Assembly: GCA_947500135.1 (NCBI GenBank)
Contig: CANMQX010000004.1
Span: forward strand, 62,001 to 126,000
DNA from: an uncultured Paracoccaceae bacterium
Lineage (GTDB): Bacteria; Pseudomonadota; Alphaproteobacteria; Rhodobacterales; Rhodobacteraceae
Length of the DNA stretch: 64,000 nucleotides
Reading direction: 5' to 3'
Numbering within the stretch: the stretch's first letter is position 1; each line of letters begins with the position of its first letter. A program made the translations under genes and the position numbers. This document shows positions 25,775 through 33,621 of the stretch, piece by piece. Below the pieces are notes generated by a model. The model did not search any database. It had not been told where the DNA came from and saw only the letters and a program-made list of their open reading frames with translations.

Positions 25775-25789
25775 GACCGGATATGAACC

Positions 25790-26398
25790 CTAGAATTCCA
25801 CCCCGATCTGGGCCTTGATCCCGGACCGGAACGGATGTTTGACCAATTCCATCTCGGTCACCAGATCAGCGGCTTCGATCAAATCTTCATGGGCGTTGCG
25901 CCCGGTCAGGACCACATGGGTCATCTCGGGTTTGTGCTTTTTCAGGAAATCCACCACCTCTGCCGCGCTGACATAGTCATAGCGGATGGCGATATTGATC
26001 TCGTCCAGCAAGATCATGTGGTTGGTTTCATCCAGGATCAGCTCTTTGGCCTTGGCCCAGGCAGCCTGCGCCATTTCGGTGTCGCGGGACTTGTCTTGGG
26101 TTTCCCAGGTAAAGCCTTCGCCCATGGTGTGAAAGGCGCAAGTGTCGCTGAATTTCGACAGGATCAGGTCGCGCTCGCCGGTGGACATGCCACCCTTGAT
26201 GAACTGAACAACCGCGCATTTCATGTCATGGGCGATACAGCGAAAGATCATCCCGAACGCGGCAGAGGATTTGCCTTTACCCTTGCCGGTATGGACGATG
26301 ATCAGGCCTTTCTTATCGGTTTTGGTTGCCATGATCTTGTCACGGGCGGCCTTTTTCTTGGCCATCTTCATCGCGTGGCGGTCGGTATCTTCTGTCAT
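25790..26398 (-). CDS. cobO: Cob(I)yrinic acid a,c-diamide adenosyltransferase
   Basis: CobO/BtuR-type ATP:corrinoid adenosyltransferase of 202 residues, which attaches the 5'-deoxyadenosyl group to cobalt during aerobic cobalamin synthesis and salvage. The P-loop is HTGKGKGKSSAAFG (about 36-49). Also seen are QFIKGGMSTGERDL, MGEGFTWETQDKSRD and LLDEINIAIRYDYV (metal/ATP Asp-Glu). The N-terminal extension is rich in Lys and Met (about 25 residues), as in other alphaproteobacterial copies. The start has AAAGGAGCC ahead. Follows the broken nucleotidyltransferase gene by 46 bp. Confidence 0.95.
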   Translation of the reverse strand: MTEDTDRHAMKMAKKKAARDKIMATKTDKKGLIIVHTGKGKGKSSAAFGMIFRCIAHDMKCAVVQFIKGGMSTGERDLILSKFSDTCAFHTMGEGFTWETQDKSRDTEMAQAAWAKAKELILDETNHMILLDEINIAIRYDYVSAAEVVDFLKKHKPEMTHVVLTGRNAHEDLIEAADLVTEMELVKHPFRSGIKAQIGVEF

Positions 26399-26444
26399 GG
26401 GATGGCTCCTTTGAGGTTAAGCGTAGCGGGTGATTGATGTGGTT

Positions 26445-27043
26445 TCAATCTGGCCAGGGGACAAAGGTCAATTCGGGCCAAAGCGCCATCTGGCGTTTAC
26501 CCTTGGCCAGATGCGTGGCCCGGTTGTCGCGTTTGGTGTGCGGCGTCAGACGGAAGCTGAAAATATCGTTCAGCCCAAAGGGCGCGTAGATATCAAAGCT
26601 GTCATCTGGGTTCAGCCGCATGCCCACCGCATCGGTTTTACAGGCGAAATTATCGATCCCGTCAGTGGCTTTGGTCAGCGGCTCGTAATCCTGACCGAAG
26701 TGATCCTTGTACCACAGATGCACGCGGGCCTGATTGCGGACCTCAATCGGTATCGCGGTGTCAAAATGCGTGGTGGCGCGCTGGATGATTTGGTCTTCGC
26801 TGGCGTAGCTCGGATCAGGGTCGAAATAGAAAAGGTCGATGTCCTTGACCCCGAACAGGTTTGGTTTGTCCGTCAGATCGTTCCAGACCTGATTGTAAAT
26901 CGCGCCTGATACGATCCACCAGTCGGGCAGGGCGAATGCGCCTGATTAAAGGCGGCCATGAGTGGGGGGCAGGTGCGGACGATATTGATCAGCGCGTCGC
27001 GTTGCACCGCATCGGGCCGATCAGCGAACCGCAGATGCGGCAT
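26445..27043 (-). pseudogene. Frameshifted nucleotidyltransferase family protein (COG3575-like)
   Basis: Two frames together make a protein of about 199 residues. The first runs from the ATG at 27043 (MPHLRFADRPDAVQRDALINI to LMAAFNQ). Near 26938-26944 the reading must shift by one base to go on as ALPDWWIVSGAIYNQVWNDL, VKDIDLFYFDPDPSY, RNQARVHLWYKDHFG and the C-terminal FGLNDIFSFRLTPHT. GAIYN and DIDLxYFD (two acidic metal ligands) are those of the DUF925/COG3575 nucleotidyltransferases. The first frame stops 87 bp after the shift and the second is closed by TAA five codons upstream of ALPDWW, so no intact product is made unless ribosomes shift. A one-base sequencing error is the main alternative. 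Confidence 0.75.
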
Positions 27044-27069
27044 GTAAGATGGGTTTAAACCCATCTTAC
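27044..27069. repeat. 26-bp perfect palindrome spanning the cobN stop codon
   Basis: GTAAGATGGGTTT followed directly by its exact reverse complement. The palindrome includes the cobN stop codon and ends next to the ATG of the following gene. A related sequence with GATGGGTT arms lies between groES and groEL (51674-51691), with the same continuation CTTAC on the right side. A hairpin here could act on cobN mRNA stability or on expression of the next gene. Confidence 0.85.
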
Positions 27070-30000
27070 GTCAAAAGCCTGGCGATGCGCGCGCGCGCGG
27101 AGTTGGATTTGGGTTGCCAGAAATTGCGATCAATGGCTTCTTGCAGCCTTTGCGCGATTTCCTGTAGCGCGGGGGCATTCGCATCAGCGATGAAGTCACG
27201 GGTGTTGTCATCTTTGATGAAAACCTCTTCCACCAGATCAAAATGGTGGTTGCGCACGGCCCCCGTTGTTGCGGCAAAGGCGAACAGGTAATCAACCGTG
27301 GCCGCGATCTCAAAGGCGCCTTTATAGCCGTGCCGTTTGACCCCATCGATCCATTTGGGGTTCACCACACGGGACCGAACCACCCGTCCGATTTCATCAT
27401 CCAGCGTGCGGATCACGGGCCGTTCCGGGCGGGAATGGTCGTTGTGATAGATCGGCCGATCCTGCCCTTGCAGGGTGCTGATGGCTGCGGCAGCCCCACC
27501 TTCGAACTGGTAATAATCATCGCTGTCGAGGATATCATGTTCGCGATTGTCCTGATTTTGGACGATCGCCTCTGTCTGGGACAGCCGTTGTTCCATGGCG
27601 TGCCGGGCCTTGCGCCCGTTGCTTCCTGATCCATAGGCATAGCTGCCCCATTCCAGATAGGCTTCAGCGAAATCCGCCTTATCGGACCAGATACGTTCAT
27701 CGATCAGGGCTTGCAGGCCAGCGCCATATGCACCGGGTTTTGATCCGAAGACGCGCGTTTGATCTTCTCCCTGCTTGCTGCGTGCTGCAGCGGGGTTCAT
27801 GTCAGCGGGTTCGTCCAGGGCTTGAACGTCGCGGGCGGCACTGTCGATCAGCGCGATCAGCTGTGGGAAGGCATCGCGGAAAAAGCCCGAGATGCGCAAT
27901 GTGACATCAACGCGGGGTCGGCCGAGGACAGATTGCGGCAAGATTTCGAAACCCGTCACGCGCCGGTTCGCGCTGTCCCATGTGGGTTTGACACCCATCA
28001 AGGCCAGAGCTTGGGCGATATCATCGCCACCGGTGCGCATATTGGCGGTGCCCCATGCGGTGATCAGCATTGTGCGCGGCCAGTCGCCATGATCTTGCAG
28101 GTGCTTTTCAATCAACAGGTTTGCTGATTTCCACCCCAAAGCCCAGGCGGTTGGGGTAGGGACGGCCCGGCTGTCGACGCTGTAGAAATTGCGCCCGGTG
28201 GGCAACACATCCATCCGTCCCCGTGTTGGTGCGCCGGACGGGCCCGGGTTGACGAAGTGCCCTGACAGGGCGCTGAGGAGACCCGCCCCTTCGGCCGCGC
28301 CGCAAGCCTTGATGGTGGGCAGGATATGGGTCTGGATTTCGGTCAGGACGGCCTGTGACGCTCGTGGGGTGAACCCCACATCGCCCCACCCGCCGTCCCG
28401 TAATGCGCGTTGGCACAGATTTTCGAGGCGCTCGACCGTGTCGCCATTCGTGCGCCAGGTACTGTCATCGGCCAGCGCATCAGGTTTTTCGGGGGCCGGG
28501 CCGCCCATGTCGCAATCGAGCGGGTCGATGCTGAGTTTCAGATCGCTGGCCAATGCGCGCAGGAGTGATGCATTTGACCCTTTGCCATCACCGCGCGGTA
28601 CGCGGGCGAGCGCGATAGCGAGGTCTCGTTCTTGCTGCCCCGTTGGCGATTGCCCGAAGATGTGCAGCCCGTCACGTATCTGCGCCTCTTTCAACTCGCA
28701 AAGATAGGCGTCGAGCTTGCCAAGATCGCTGTCATTGTCACCTGTGAATCCAGCATCTTTGGCGAGGCCGGTCACCTCTGACACAGACAGGATTTCCCGC
28801 CGCAAGTAGTCAATTCGGCGGGGATCGACGCCTGCGGCCTCATAGTACTCATCAACCAGCGCTTCCAGATCACGCAGGGGGCCGTAGCTTTCGGCGCGTG
28901 TCAGTGGTGGCGTCAGGTGGTCGATGATCACGGCCGCGCTTCGCCGCTTGGCTTGGGTGCCCTCGCCGGGATCGTTGACGATGAAAGGGTAGATATGCGG
29001 CGTGGGCCCGAACACGGCCTCCGGCCAACAGGCCTCAGAGAGCGCCACGGCCTTGCCTGGCAGCCATTCCAGGTTGCCATGTTTGCCCATATGCACAATC
29101 GCATCTGCGCCCCAGTGGTGCCGCAGCCAGAAATAGAAGGCCAGATAGTTATGCGGTGGGACGAGATCTGGGGAGTGGTACGTATCGGTTGGGTCGATAT
29201 TGTAGCCACGTGCGGGTTGCAGGCCGACGACCGCATTGCCGAAACGGTGGATGCTGAGGGCGAAACCTGCGCCAGATGACGGGTTGGATGCCTCCGGCGG
29301 GAGTATTTTTGGCAAAATGATAAAGGGGTCATCTTCGGGTTGGCCCCAGCGCGTGGTGATCTGTTCTTTGACCTCCCATGGCAGCGCGTCGAAATGCTGT
29401 TTGTATATGTCGAGTGGCAGGTGTTCTCCACCCTCCTTTTCGGCTCGGTCCGTCAGCCAGTTGGTGGGGCCATCCATGATCTTTTGCATCAATGTGGCAC
29501 TGTCGGCGGGGGGTGTGACGGCGTAGCCTTCTGATTTGAGCAGGTTCAGGACATGGACTGTTGCGGCGGGTGTGTCGAGGCCAACGCCGTTGGCGAGCCG
29601 CCCATCCTTGTTCGGGTAGTTGGCGAGAACCAGGGCGGTTTTTTTGTCTTTTGGTTTGGTGCTCCGCAGTCCGGCCCAGTTTTTTGTCAATTGGCTGACA
29701 AAATTGATCCGGTCGCCGCGTGCTTGATAGGTGGCGATCGGGCATTCGGTGGCGTCGTCAAAAAACGCCTCGCCCTTGAAGCTGACCGCGCGGGAGAGGA
29801 TCCGCCCGTCGACCTCTGGCAAGGCCACGTTCATGGCGATGTCGCGGGCGGTGAGGCCGTGCAAGCCTTCGGCCCAGGTGGATTCGGCGGCGCCGGAGAG
29901 GATGACTTGGAAGATCGGTGCTTTATTGGCCAAGAGCGGGTTTTCAGGGCTGTCATCGCCGTCATGCGGCGAGCCGACCGCGAAGGCGGTGCAGTTGAGA

Positions 30001-30782
30001 ATGACGTCGGGTGGGGCTGCGTCGAACAGGGTTTTCAGGGTCGCCGTGCTGACTGGGTCTTTCAGGCTGGCCACGAAGACCGGCAGCGGGTTGAGACCTG
30101 CGCGTGACAGGCTGCGCGTCAACCGGTTGATCGGGTTCAGCCCGCCGCCTTGGACCAGGGCCCGGTAAAAGATGATTGGCACGATGGGCGCGCCATCGGT
30201 CCATGATGCCTGCGCTGCTGCCAGATCGGCAATGCCTGCGCCGGGCCAATAGACGCCTGCGCGCAAAAGTGGCGTGGGTGCCGCGGGCTTTTCGCCACTA
30301 TCCAGCATGGCTTTGGCATAGGCCAGCAGGTTGCTGCTGTTCTGCGGCCCGCCTTCGACAAGGTAAGACCAGAGTGTGTCGTAATCCTGTTCGCTGACCG
30401 TGGACAGCCCGCGCAATTCGGGATCGGGCTTGTCGTCGCCGGGCAGGGCGGCGAAGGGGATGCCAGCCGCGTGCAGGCGGGCGGCATATTGGGTTAGCCC
30501 GTATTTCCAATAGCCCGCGCCGCCCAGAATGCGCGCGATCACAAGCCGGGATTTCGTCGCGCAATCGTCCAGATGCAGATCGACCGACATCGGATGGGTC
30601 AGATGCATCATATTGGCCAGCCGCAGGGTCGGCGGGGCCGCCATTTCGCTACGCGCTTCCGAGAGGGCGGCCAGTTCCGTGTCTGCCGCCGAGATGATCA
30701 CCACATCGGCAGGGGTCTGGCCCAGATCGACGGGTTCGGTCCCGTCGCTGATGGCACCGGGCGTGGCAGCGAGCAGATGCAT
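27066..30782 (-). CDS. cobN: Cobaltochelatase subunit CobN
   Basis: Large subunit (1238 residues) of the ATP-dependent aerobic cobaltochelatase CobNST, which puts Co2+ into hydrogenobyrinic acid a,c-diamide. Family blocks are HLDDCATKSRLVIARILGGAGYWKYG (about 68-95), PGEGTQAKRRSAAVIIDHLTPPL (about 600), NFYSVDSRAVPTPTAWALGWKSA (about 875) and MNPAAARSKQGEDQTRVFGSKPGAYGAGL (about 1020). CobS and CobT are not in the window. Residues about 488-500 (ILPKILPPEASNPS) are encoded by a copy of an intergenic repeat, in a place where the family normally has a short loop after EDDPF. The stop lies in a perfect palindrome. The third gene after cobW in the riboswitch operon. Confidence 0.95.
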   Translation of the reverse strand: MHLLAATPGAISDGTEPVDLGQTPADVVIISAADTELAALSEARSEMAAPPTLRLANMMHLTHPMSVDLHLDDCATKSRLVIARILGGAGYWKYGLTQYAARLHAAGIPFAALPGDDKPDPELRGLSTVSEQDYDTLWSYLVEGGPQNSSNLLAYAKAMLDSGEKPAAPTPLLRAGVYWPGAGIADLAAAQASWTDGAPIVPIIFYRALVQGGGLNPINRLTRSLSRAGLNPLPVFVASLKDPVSTATLKTLFDAAPPDVILNCTAFAVGSPHDGDDSPENPLLANKAPIFQVILSGAAESTWAEGLHGLTARDIAMNVALPEVDGRILSRAVSFKGEAFFDDATECPIATYQARGDRINFVSQLTKNWAGLRSTKPKDKKTALVLANYPNKDGRLANGVGLDTPAATVHVLNLLKSEGYAVTPPADSATLMQKIMDGPTNWLTDRAEKEGGEHLPLDIYKQHFDALPWEVKEQITTRWGQPEDDPFIILPKILPPEASNPSSGAGFALSIHRFGNAVVGLQPARGYNIDPTDTYHSPDLVPPHNYLAFYFWLRHHWGADAIVHMGKHGNLEWLPGKAVALSEACWPEAVFGPTPHIYPFIVNDPGEGTQAKRRSAAVIIDHLTPPLTRAESYGPLRDLEALVDEYYEAAGVDPRRIDYLRREILSVSEVTGLAKDAGFTGDNDSDLGKLDAYLCELKEAQIRDGLHIFGQSPTGQQERDLAIALARVPRGDGKGSNASLLRALASDLKLSIDPLDCDMGGPAPEKPDALADDSTWRTNGDTVERLENLCQRALRDGGWGDVGFTPRASQAVLTEIQTHILPTIKACGAAEGAGLLSALSGHFVNPGPSGAPTRGRMDVLPTGRNFYSVDSRAVPTPTAWALGWKSANLLIEKHLQDHGDWPRTMLITAWGTANMRTGGDDIAQALALMGVKPTWDSANRRVTGFEILPQSVLGRPRVDVTLRISGFFRDAFPQLIALIDSAARDVQALDEPADMNPAAARSKQGEDQTRVFGSKPGAYGAGLQALIDERIWSDKADFAEAYLEWGSYAYGSGSNGRKARHAMEQRLSQTEAIVQNQDNREHDILDSDDYYQFEGGAAAAISTLQGQDRPIYHNDHSRPERPVIRTLDDEIGRVVRSRVVNPKWIDGVKRHGYKGAFEIAATVDYLFAFAATTGAVRNHHFDLVEEVFIKDDNTRDFIADANAPALQEIAQRLQEAIDRNFWQPKSNSARARIARLLT
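29287..29321. repeat. 35-bp CCTCCGGCGGGAG element inside cobN
   Basis: GATG-CCTCCGGCGGGAG-TATTTTTGGCAAAATGAT, identical at 33 of 35 positions to the intergenic sequence at 33461-33495. It contains the short stem CTCC/GGAG followed by a T-run. On the coding strand it is read in frame as ILPKILPPEAS. Confidence 0.85.
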
Positions 30783-30792
30783 CTAAGTGGAG

Positions 30793-30814
30793 GTCCCGGA
30801 TCGGGGTCCGGGAC
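30793..30814. repeat. Hairpin between GNAT gene and cobN
   Basis: GTCCCGGA and its exact reverse complement TCCGGGAC with a 6-nt loop, in the 44-bp gap just before the cobN start. GTCCCGGATCGGGGTCCGGGAC is a common sort of Rhodobacteraceae extragenic palindrome. It may lower read-through or protect the upstream mRNA part. Confidence 0.7.
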
Positions 30815-30826
30815 GATGGCTTGGCA

Positions 30827-31276
30827 TCATAGCTGTTTTTCCATGAAAACAGAGCGCGTGGCGTCAAGATATTGCCCGAAAGCCGCGCAGGTTTTGTAAC
30901 CGTTGCGCACATAGAGTTTGAGTGCAGCCACCAGCGCATCGCCGGTTTCCAGACGGATCACGGGCAGGTTTTCGGCGCGCGCCTGATCCTCGATCTGGCG
31001 CAGGATCGCATCGGCCACGCCTTTGCCGCGCGCCTCTTCTGCCACGAACATGGATTTGATTTCGCCGTACCCATCATAAGTTTTCAGCGCGCCTGTGCCG
31101 AGGATCGCGTCGTCTTCGCGGGCGGTGAAGAAATGCACATCCGGCAACGCCAATTCATCGATATTGAGGAAAAAACTATCCTCTGGCGGAAAAAGAGAGC
31201 GCATCAGCGCATGGCTTTGTTCCAGTAAGACTGTGGCACCTGGGTGATGTGGTGAGTTGCGTTCGACGACGATCAT
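30827..31276 (-). CDS. GNAT-family N-acetyltransferase
   Basis: A 149-residue single-domain GNAT protein. The acetyl-CoA loop is MFVAEEARGKGVADAILRQIEDQA (about residues 73-96; the R/Q-x-x-G-x-G/A motif is EARGKGVA), and the end VAALKLYVRNGYKTCAAFGQYLDATRSVFMEKQL is the usual beta-bulge and Tyr region. It is of the PhnO/YjdJ-like small-molecule or protein acetylase kind; the substrate is not known. It overlaps cobW by four bases (ATGA), so it is coupled to a cobalt chaperone gene in the riboswitch operon. Confidence 0.88.
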   Translation of the reverse strand: MIVVERNSPHHPGATVLLEQSHALMRSLFPPEDSFFLNIDELALPDVHFFTAREDDAILGTGALKTYDGYGEIKSMFVAEEARGKGVADAILRQIEDQARAENLPVIRLETGDALVAALKLYVRNGYKTCAAFGQYLDATRSVFMEKQL

Positions 31277-32340
31277 TTTTGCAACGCCGATGTGATGCCG
31301 GTCTGATCCAGCCCCGCCTCGCCGATCACAACCAGCCGCGTTTCGCGCGGGGTGTCGCCGAAGGGCTGGTCGAAATAGGTATCGACGCGTGGCCCGACGG
31401 CTTGCAGCGTCAGGCGCATCGGTTTGCCCGCAACCGCGACAAAGCCTTTGAGCCGCAGGATATTATTCGCGCGGATGGTGCCCGCGACCTGTTCGGCAAA
31501 GGCGTTGGCATCAGTGATTTCGCCGCGGGTGACGATGAAACTTTCAAACTCATCATGGCCATGCGCGTGTTCATGGTCGTGATGGTGATCGTCTTCGTCA
31601 TCATCATGGTGGTGATGGTGGTGGATCTCGTGACGGCTATCGAGGTCGGTTTCGGCCCCGATCCCCTGGCCCAGCAGCACATCCACGGGTAGCGCACCCA
31701 TGGCGGTTTTGACGACTTGCACGCCGTCGCGGGATTCGGATTTCAGGCGGCTGGTCAGCGCGCCTGCCTCTTCTTCATTCAGAAGGTCGGTTTTGTTGAC
31801 AACGATCATATCGGCGCAGGCAACCTGATCTTCGAACAGTTCCGAAAGCGGTGTTTCGTGATCCAGGTTTTCGTCCTGCGCGCGCTGGGCGTCCACGGCC
31901 GCGACATTATGGGCGAATTGCCCGTCATGAACCGCGCGGCCATCAACCACGGTGACAACGCCATCGACGGTCACCTTGGTTGAGATATCAGGCCAGTTGA
32001 AGGCCCGCACCAGCGGTTGTGGCAAGGCGAGGCCAGATGTTTCGATGACGATATGGTCGGGTTTTTCATCGCGTGCGAGCAGTTGTTCCATGGTAGGGAT
32101 GAAATCATCGGCCACGGTGCAGCAGATGCAGCCATTGGACAGCTCAACGATATCGTCTTCGGTGCAGGTTTCTTCGCCGCAACCTTTGAGGATATCGCCA
32201 TCGACCCCAAGATCGCCAAATTCGTTGATGATCAGGGCGATCTTCTTGCCTTCGGCGTTTTGTAGCATGTGGCGGATGAGCGTGGTTTTTCCGGCGCCGA
32301 GAAAGCCAGTGACGACGGTGGCGGGGATTTTGGCGGGCAT
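31273..32340 (-). CDS. cobW: CobW metal-chaperone GTPase
   Basis: CobW of 355 residues, a G3E P-loop GTPase that delivers cobalt for cobaltochelation. Walker A is GFLGAGKTTLI (about 12-22), the metal-binding CxCC motif is NGCICCTVADDF (about 72-83), the G-loop is VVNKTDLL. A His/Asp/Glu-rich stretch (about residues 233-262, six His in a row and many HD pairs) precedes the C-terminal CobW domain and is a likely cobalt store. The ATG at 32340 has AAAGGATCG ahead; the frame extends 21 codons further without a ribosome site. Second gene after the B12 riboswitch. Confidence 0.95.
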   Translation of the reverse strand: MPAKIPATVVTGFLGAGKTTLIRHMLQNAEGKKIALIINEFGDLGVDGDILKGCGEETCTEDDIVELSNGCICCTVADDFIPTMEQLLARDEKPDHIVIETSGLALPQPLVRAFNWPDISTKVTVDGVVTVVDGRAVHDGQFAHNVAAVDAQRAQDENLDHETPLSELFEDQVACADMIVVNKTDLLNEEEAGALTSRLKSESRDGVQVVKTAMGALPVDVLLGQGIGAETDLDSRHEIHHHHHHDDDEDDHHHDHEHAHGHDEFESFIVTRGEITDANAFAEQVAGTIRANNILRLKGFVAVAGKPMRLTLQAVGPRVDTYFDQPFGDTPRETRLVVIGEAGLDQTGITSALQK

Positions 32341-32417
32341 CTGCGATCCTTTGAAAGGTTTGACCAAACGGAATGACGGTCCCTGCGGACCGCCATATTT
32401 CATGTTTTGTTTGGCGC

Positions 32418-33062
32418 TTAGGCGCCGGCGAGCGCGGTGACAAGCGGCCCTTCGACGATTTCCAGCGCGAGGAAGACACCAACGCCTGCGACCATGGCCC
32501 CGCCAAGCCGCGCGTTGATGGCTGTGGCGTCAGATGCACCCAGTTTTTCGACAATCCACCCTGCCCCGATGGCGATGACGTATTGGATAACGCCCAGCCC
32601 AATAAGGTAGCCCAGCAGAACGGCCCCGCCAACGCCGCCTTCTTGTCCGGCGATCGAGCCGCCAAATGCAGACCCGTGGAACAGGCCGAATGTTGCGAAA
32701 ACCAGAATCGCTGCTGTTGTCGAGAGCGCCTTGCCCGAAAGGACAATCCCGCCAAGCACGATCAGCGACAGCACGATAACCGTTTCAGCGATAGGCATCG
32801 CGATCCCGGCATACATGAGCCCGCAACCGACCAGCATGGCCCCGATATAAGCGGCTGGTGTCATCAGTTTGCGCCCGGTGAAGATCGCGGCAATGCCCAT
32901 CGCAATCACGAAGAACAGGTGGTCAAAACCCAGAACCGGGTGACCAACGCCGGACATCAGCCCATGCGCGAAGGTTTCCATCGGCAATCCGCCGAGCGGA
33001 TGGTGCGCCAATGCAGGCGAGGCGGCCAGGCTGAGCCCTGCGGCAGTGATTAGTTTTTTCAT
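32418..33062 (-). CDS. hupE: HupE/UreJ-family metal transporter (probable cobalt uptake)
   Basis: A 214-residue membrane protein with signal peptide (cleavage after SPALA, then HHPLGG) and six hydrophobic segments. Conserved metal-site residues are in HGLMSGVGHPVLGFDHLFFVIAMG (about 33-56) and FATFGLFHGSAFG (about 130-142). HupE/UreJ proteins bring in Ni2+ or Co2+; a cobalamin riboswitch directly upstream and cobW downstream mark this one as a cobalt carrier. Start at 33062 with AAAGGGGACGAC ahead. First gene of the operon. Confidence 0.92.
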   Translation of the reverse strand: MKKLITAAGLSLAASPALAHHPLGGLPMETFAHGLMSGVGHPVLGFDHLFFVIAMGIAAIFTGRKLMTPAAYIGAMLVGCGLMYAGIAMPIAETVIVLSLIVLGGIVLSGKALSTTAAILVFATFGLFHGSAFGGSIAGQEGGVGGAVLLGYLIGLGVIQYVIAIGAGWIVEKLGASDATAINARLGGAMVAGVGVFLALEIVEGPLVTALAGA

Positions 33063-33184
33063 GTCGTCCCCTTTGGATCGCAGTAAAGGGGGGATTTCAT
33101 GGAGTGACCACGGCATTTACCCCGGCCAAAACCCCCACGGAACACCCCGTCCGTTGTTGTTGTCCGAAGCGTTTGGCCCCGGTG

Positions 33185-33372
33185 CGCGGCTGGTCTCCTG
33201 GCTTGCGGGTCGATGCACTTTGCGGCCTTCCCGGGTCACCCCAGTGGCGTTGTCGCAAAGCACTCTCCGCATACAGTCGCGGGGGCGGCTGTGGCTTGGG
33301 GCCTCCGGTAAGGATCGGTCCGTCCACATTCCCATTTGATCCCCTGACGCTTGGCGTCGTGTGGGGAACCGT
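33185..33372 (-). ncRNA. Cobalamin (B12) riboswitch
   Basis: On the minus strand this stretch carries the ordered conserved parts of the adenosylcobalamin aptamer: GGTTCCCCAC (33361-33370), GGGAATGTGG (33324-33333), GCGACTGTATGCGG (33267-33280), the B12 box GCCACTGG (33241-33248) and the closing AGCCAGGAGACC (33192-33203). It ends about 120 bp before hupE. When cobalamin binds, expression of the downstream operon should fall. A short stem ACGGA/TCCGT followed by GGGGGTTTT near 33127-33150 may be part of the expression platform; that is less certain. The rest of the 559-bp hupE-smc gap holds the 35-bp repeat and the smc leader. Confidence 0.95.
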
Positions 33373-33460
33373 GCATCCCTTTTGTGCGCCTTTGTTTGCA
33401 GGGGCGTCAAGGCGGAATACGACGTTTACGCAACGGGCGGCGGCGCATTTGGATGGATTT

Positions 33461-33495
33461 GATGCCTCCGGCAGGAGTATTTTTGGCAAGATGAT
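33461..33495. repeat. 35-bp CCTCCGGCAGGAG element, intergenic copy
   Basis: GATG-CCTCCGGCAGGAG-TATTTTTGGCAAGATGAT between the riboswitch and smc; two differences from the copy inside cobN. The stem CTCC/GGAG with following TATTTTT looks like a short terminator on the plus strand. Confidence 0.85.
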
Positions 33496-33569
33496 CGGGG
33501 GAGACGCAATATCTTGTGGATAAGTGGCGTGATTTGGCCTTATCTAGGTGGCCTTCGTTGACTCAGGGC

Positions 33570-33602
33570 CCCTCAAGAGGACAGGCTTTGTCAACTTGAG
33601 GG
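33570..33602 (+). other. Inverted repeat in smc leader
   Basis: CCCTCAAG (33570-33577) and CTTGAGGG (33595-33602), an 8-bp perfect stem with 17-nt loop, 19 bp before the smc start codon. It could be an operator or an mRNA hairpin near the ribosome site; nothing more can be said. Confidence 0.5.
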
Positions 33603-33621
33603 AATCAAGAGCAGGTAGCAC

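Noticed and set aside
31555-31640. CAT/ATG-rich stretch in cobW as a simple-sequence repeat
   Set aside because: It is explained by the His/Asp-rich metal-binding loop of CobW on the minus strand.
33063-33621. Possible gene between hupE and smc
   Set aside because: Frames here run through the riboswitch and the 35-bp repeat and have no start signals or family likeness.
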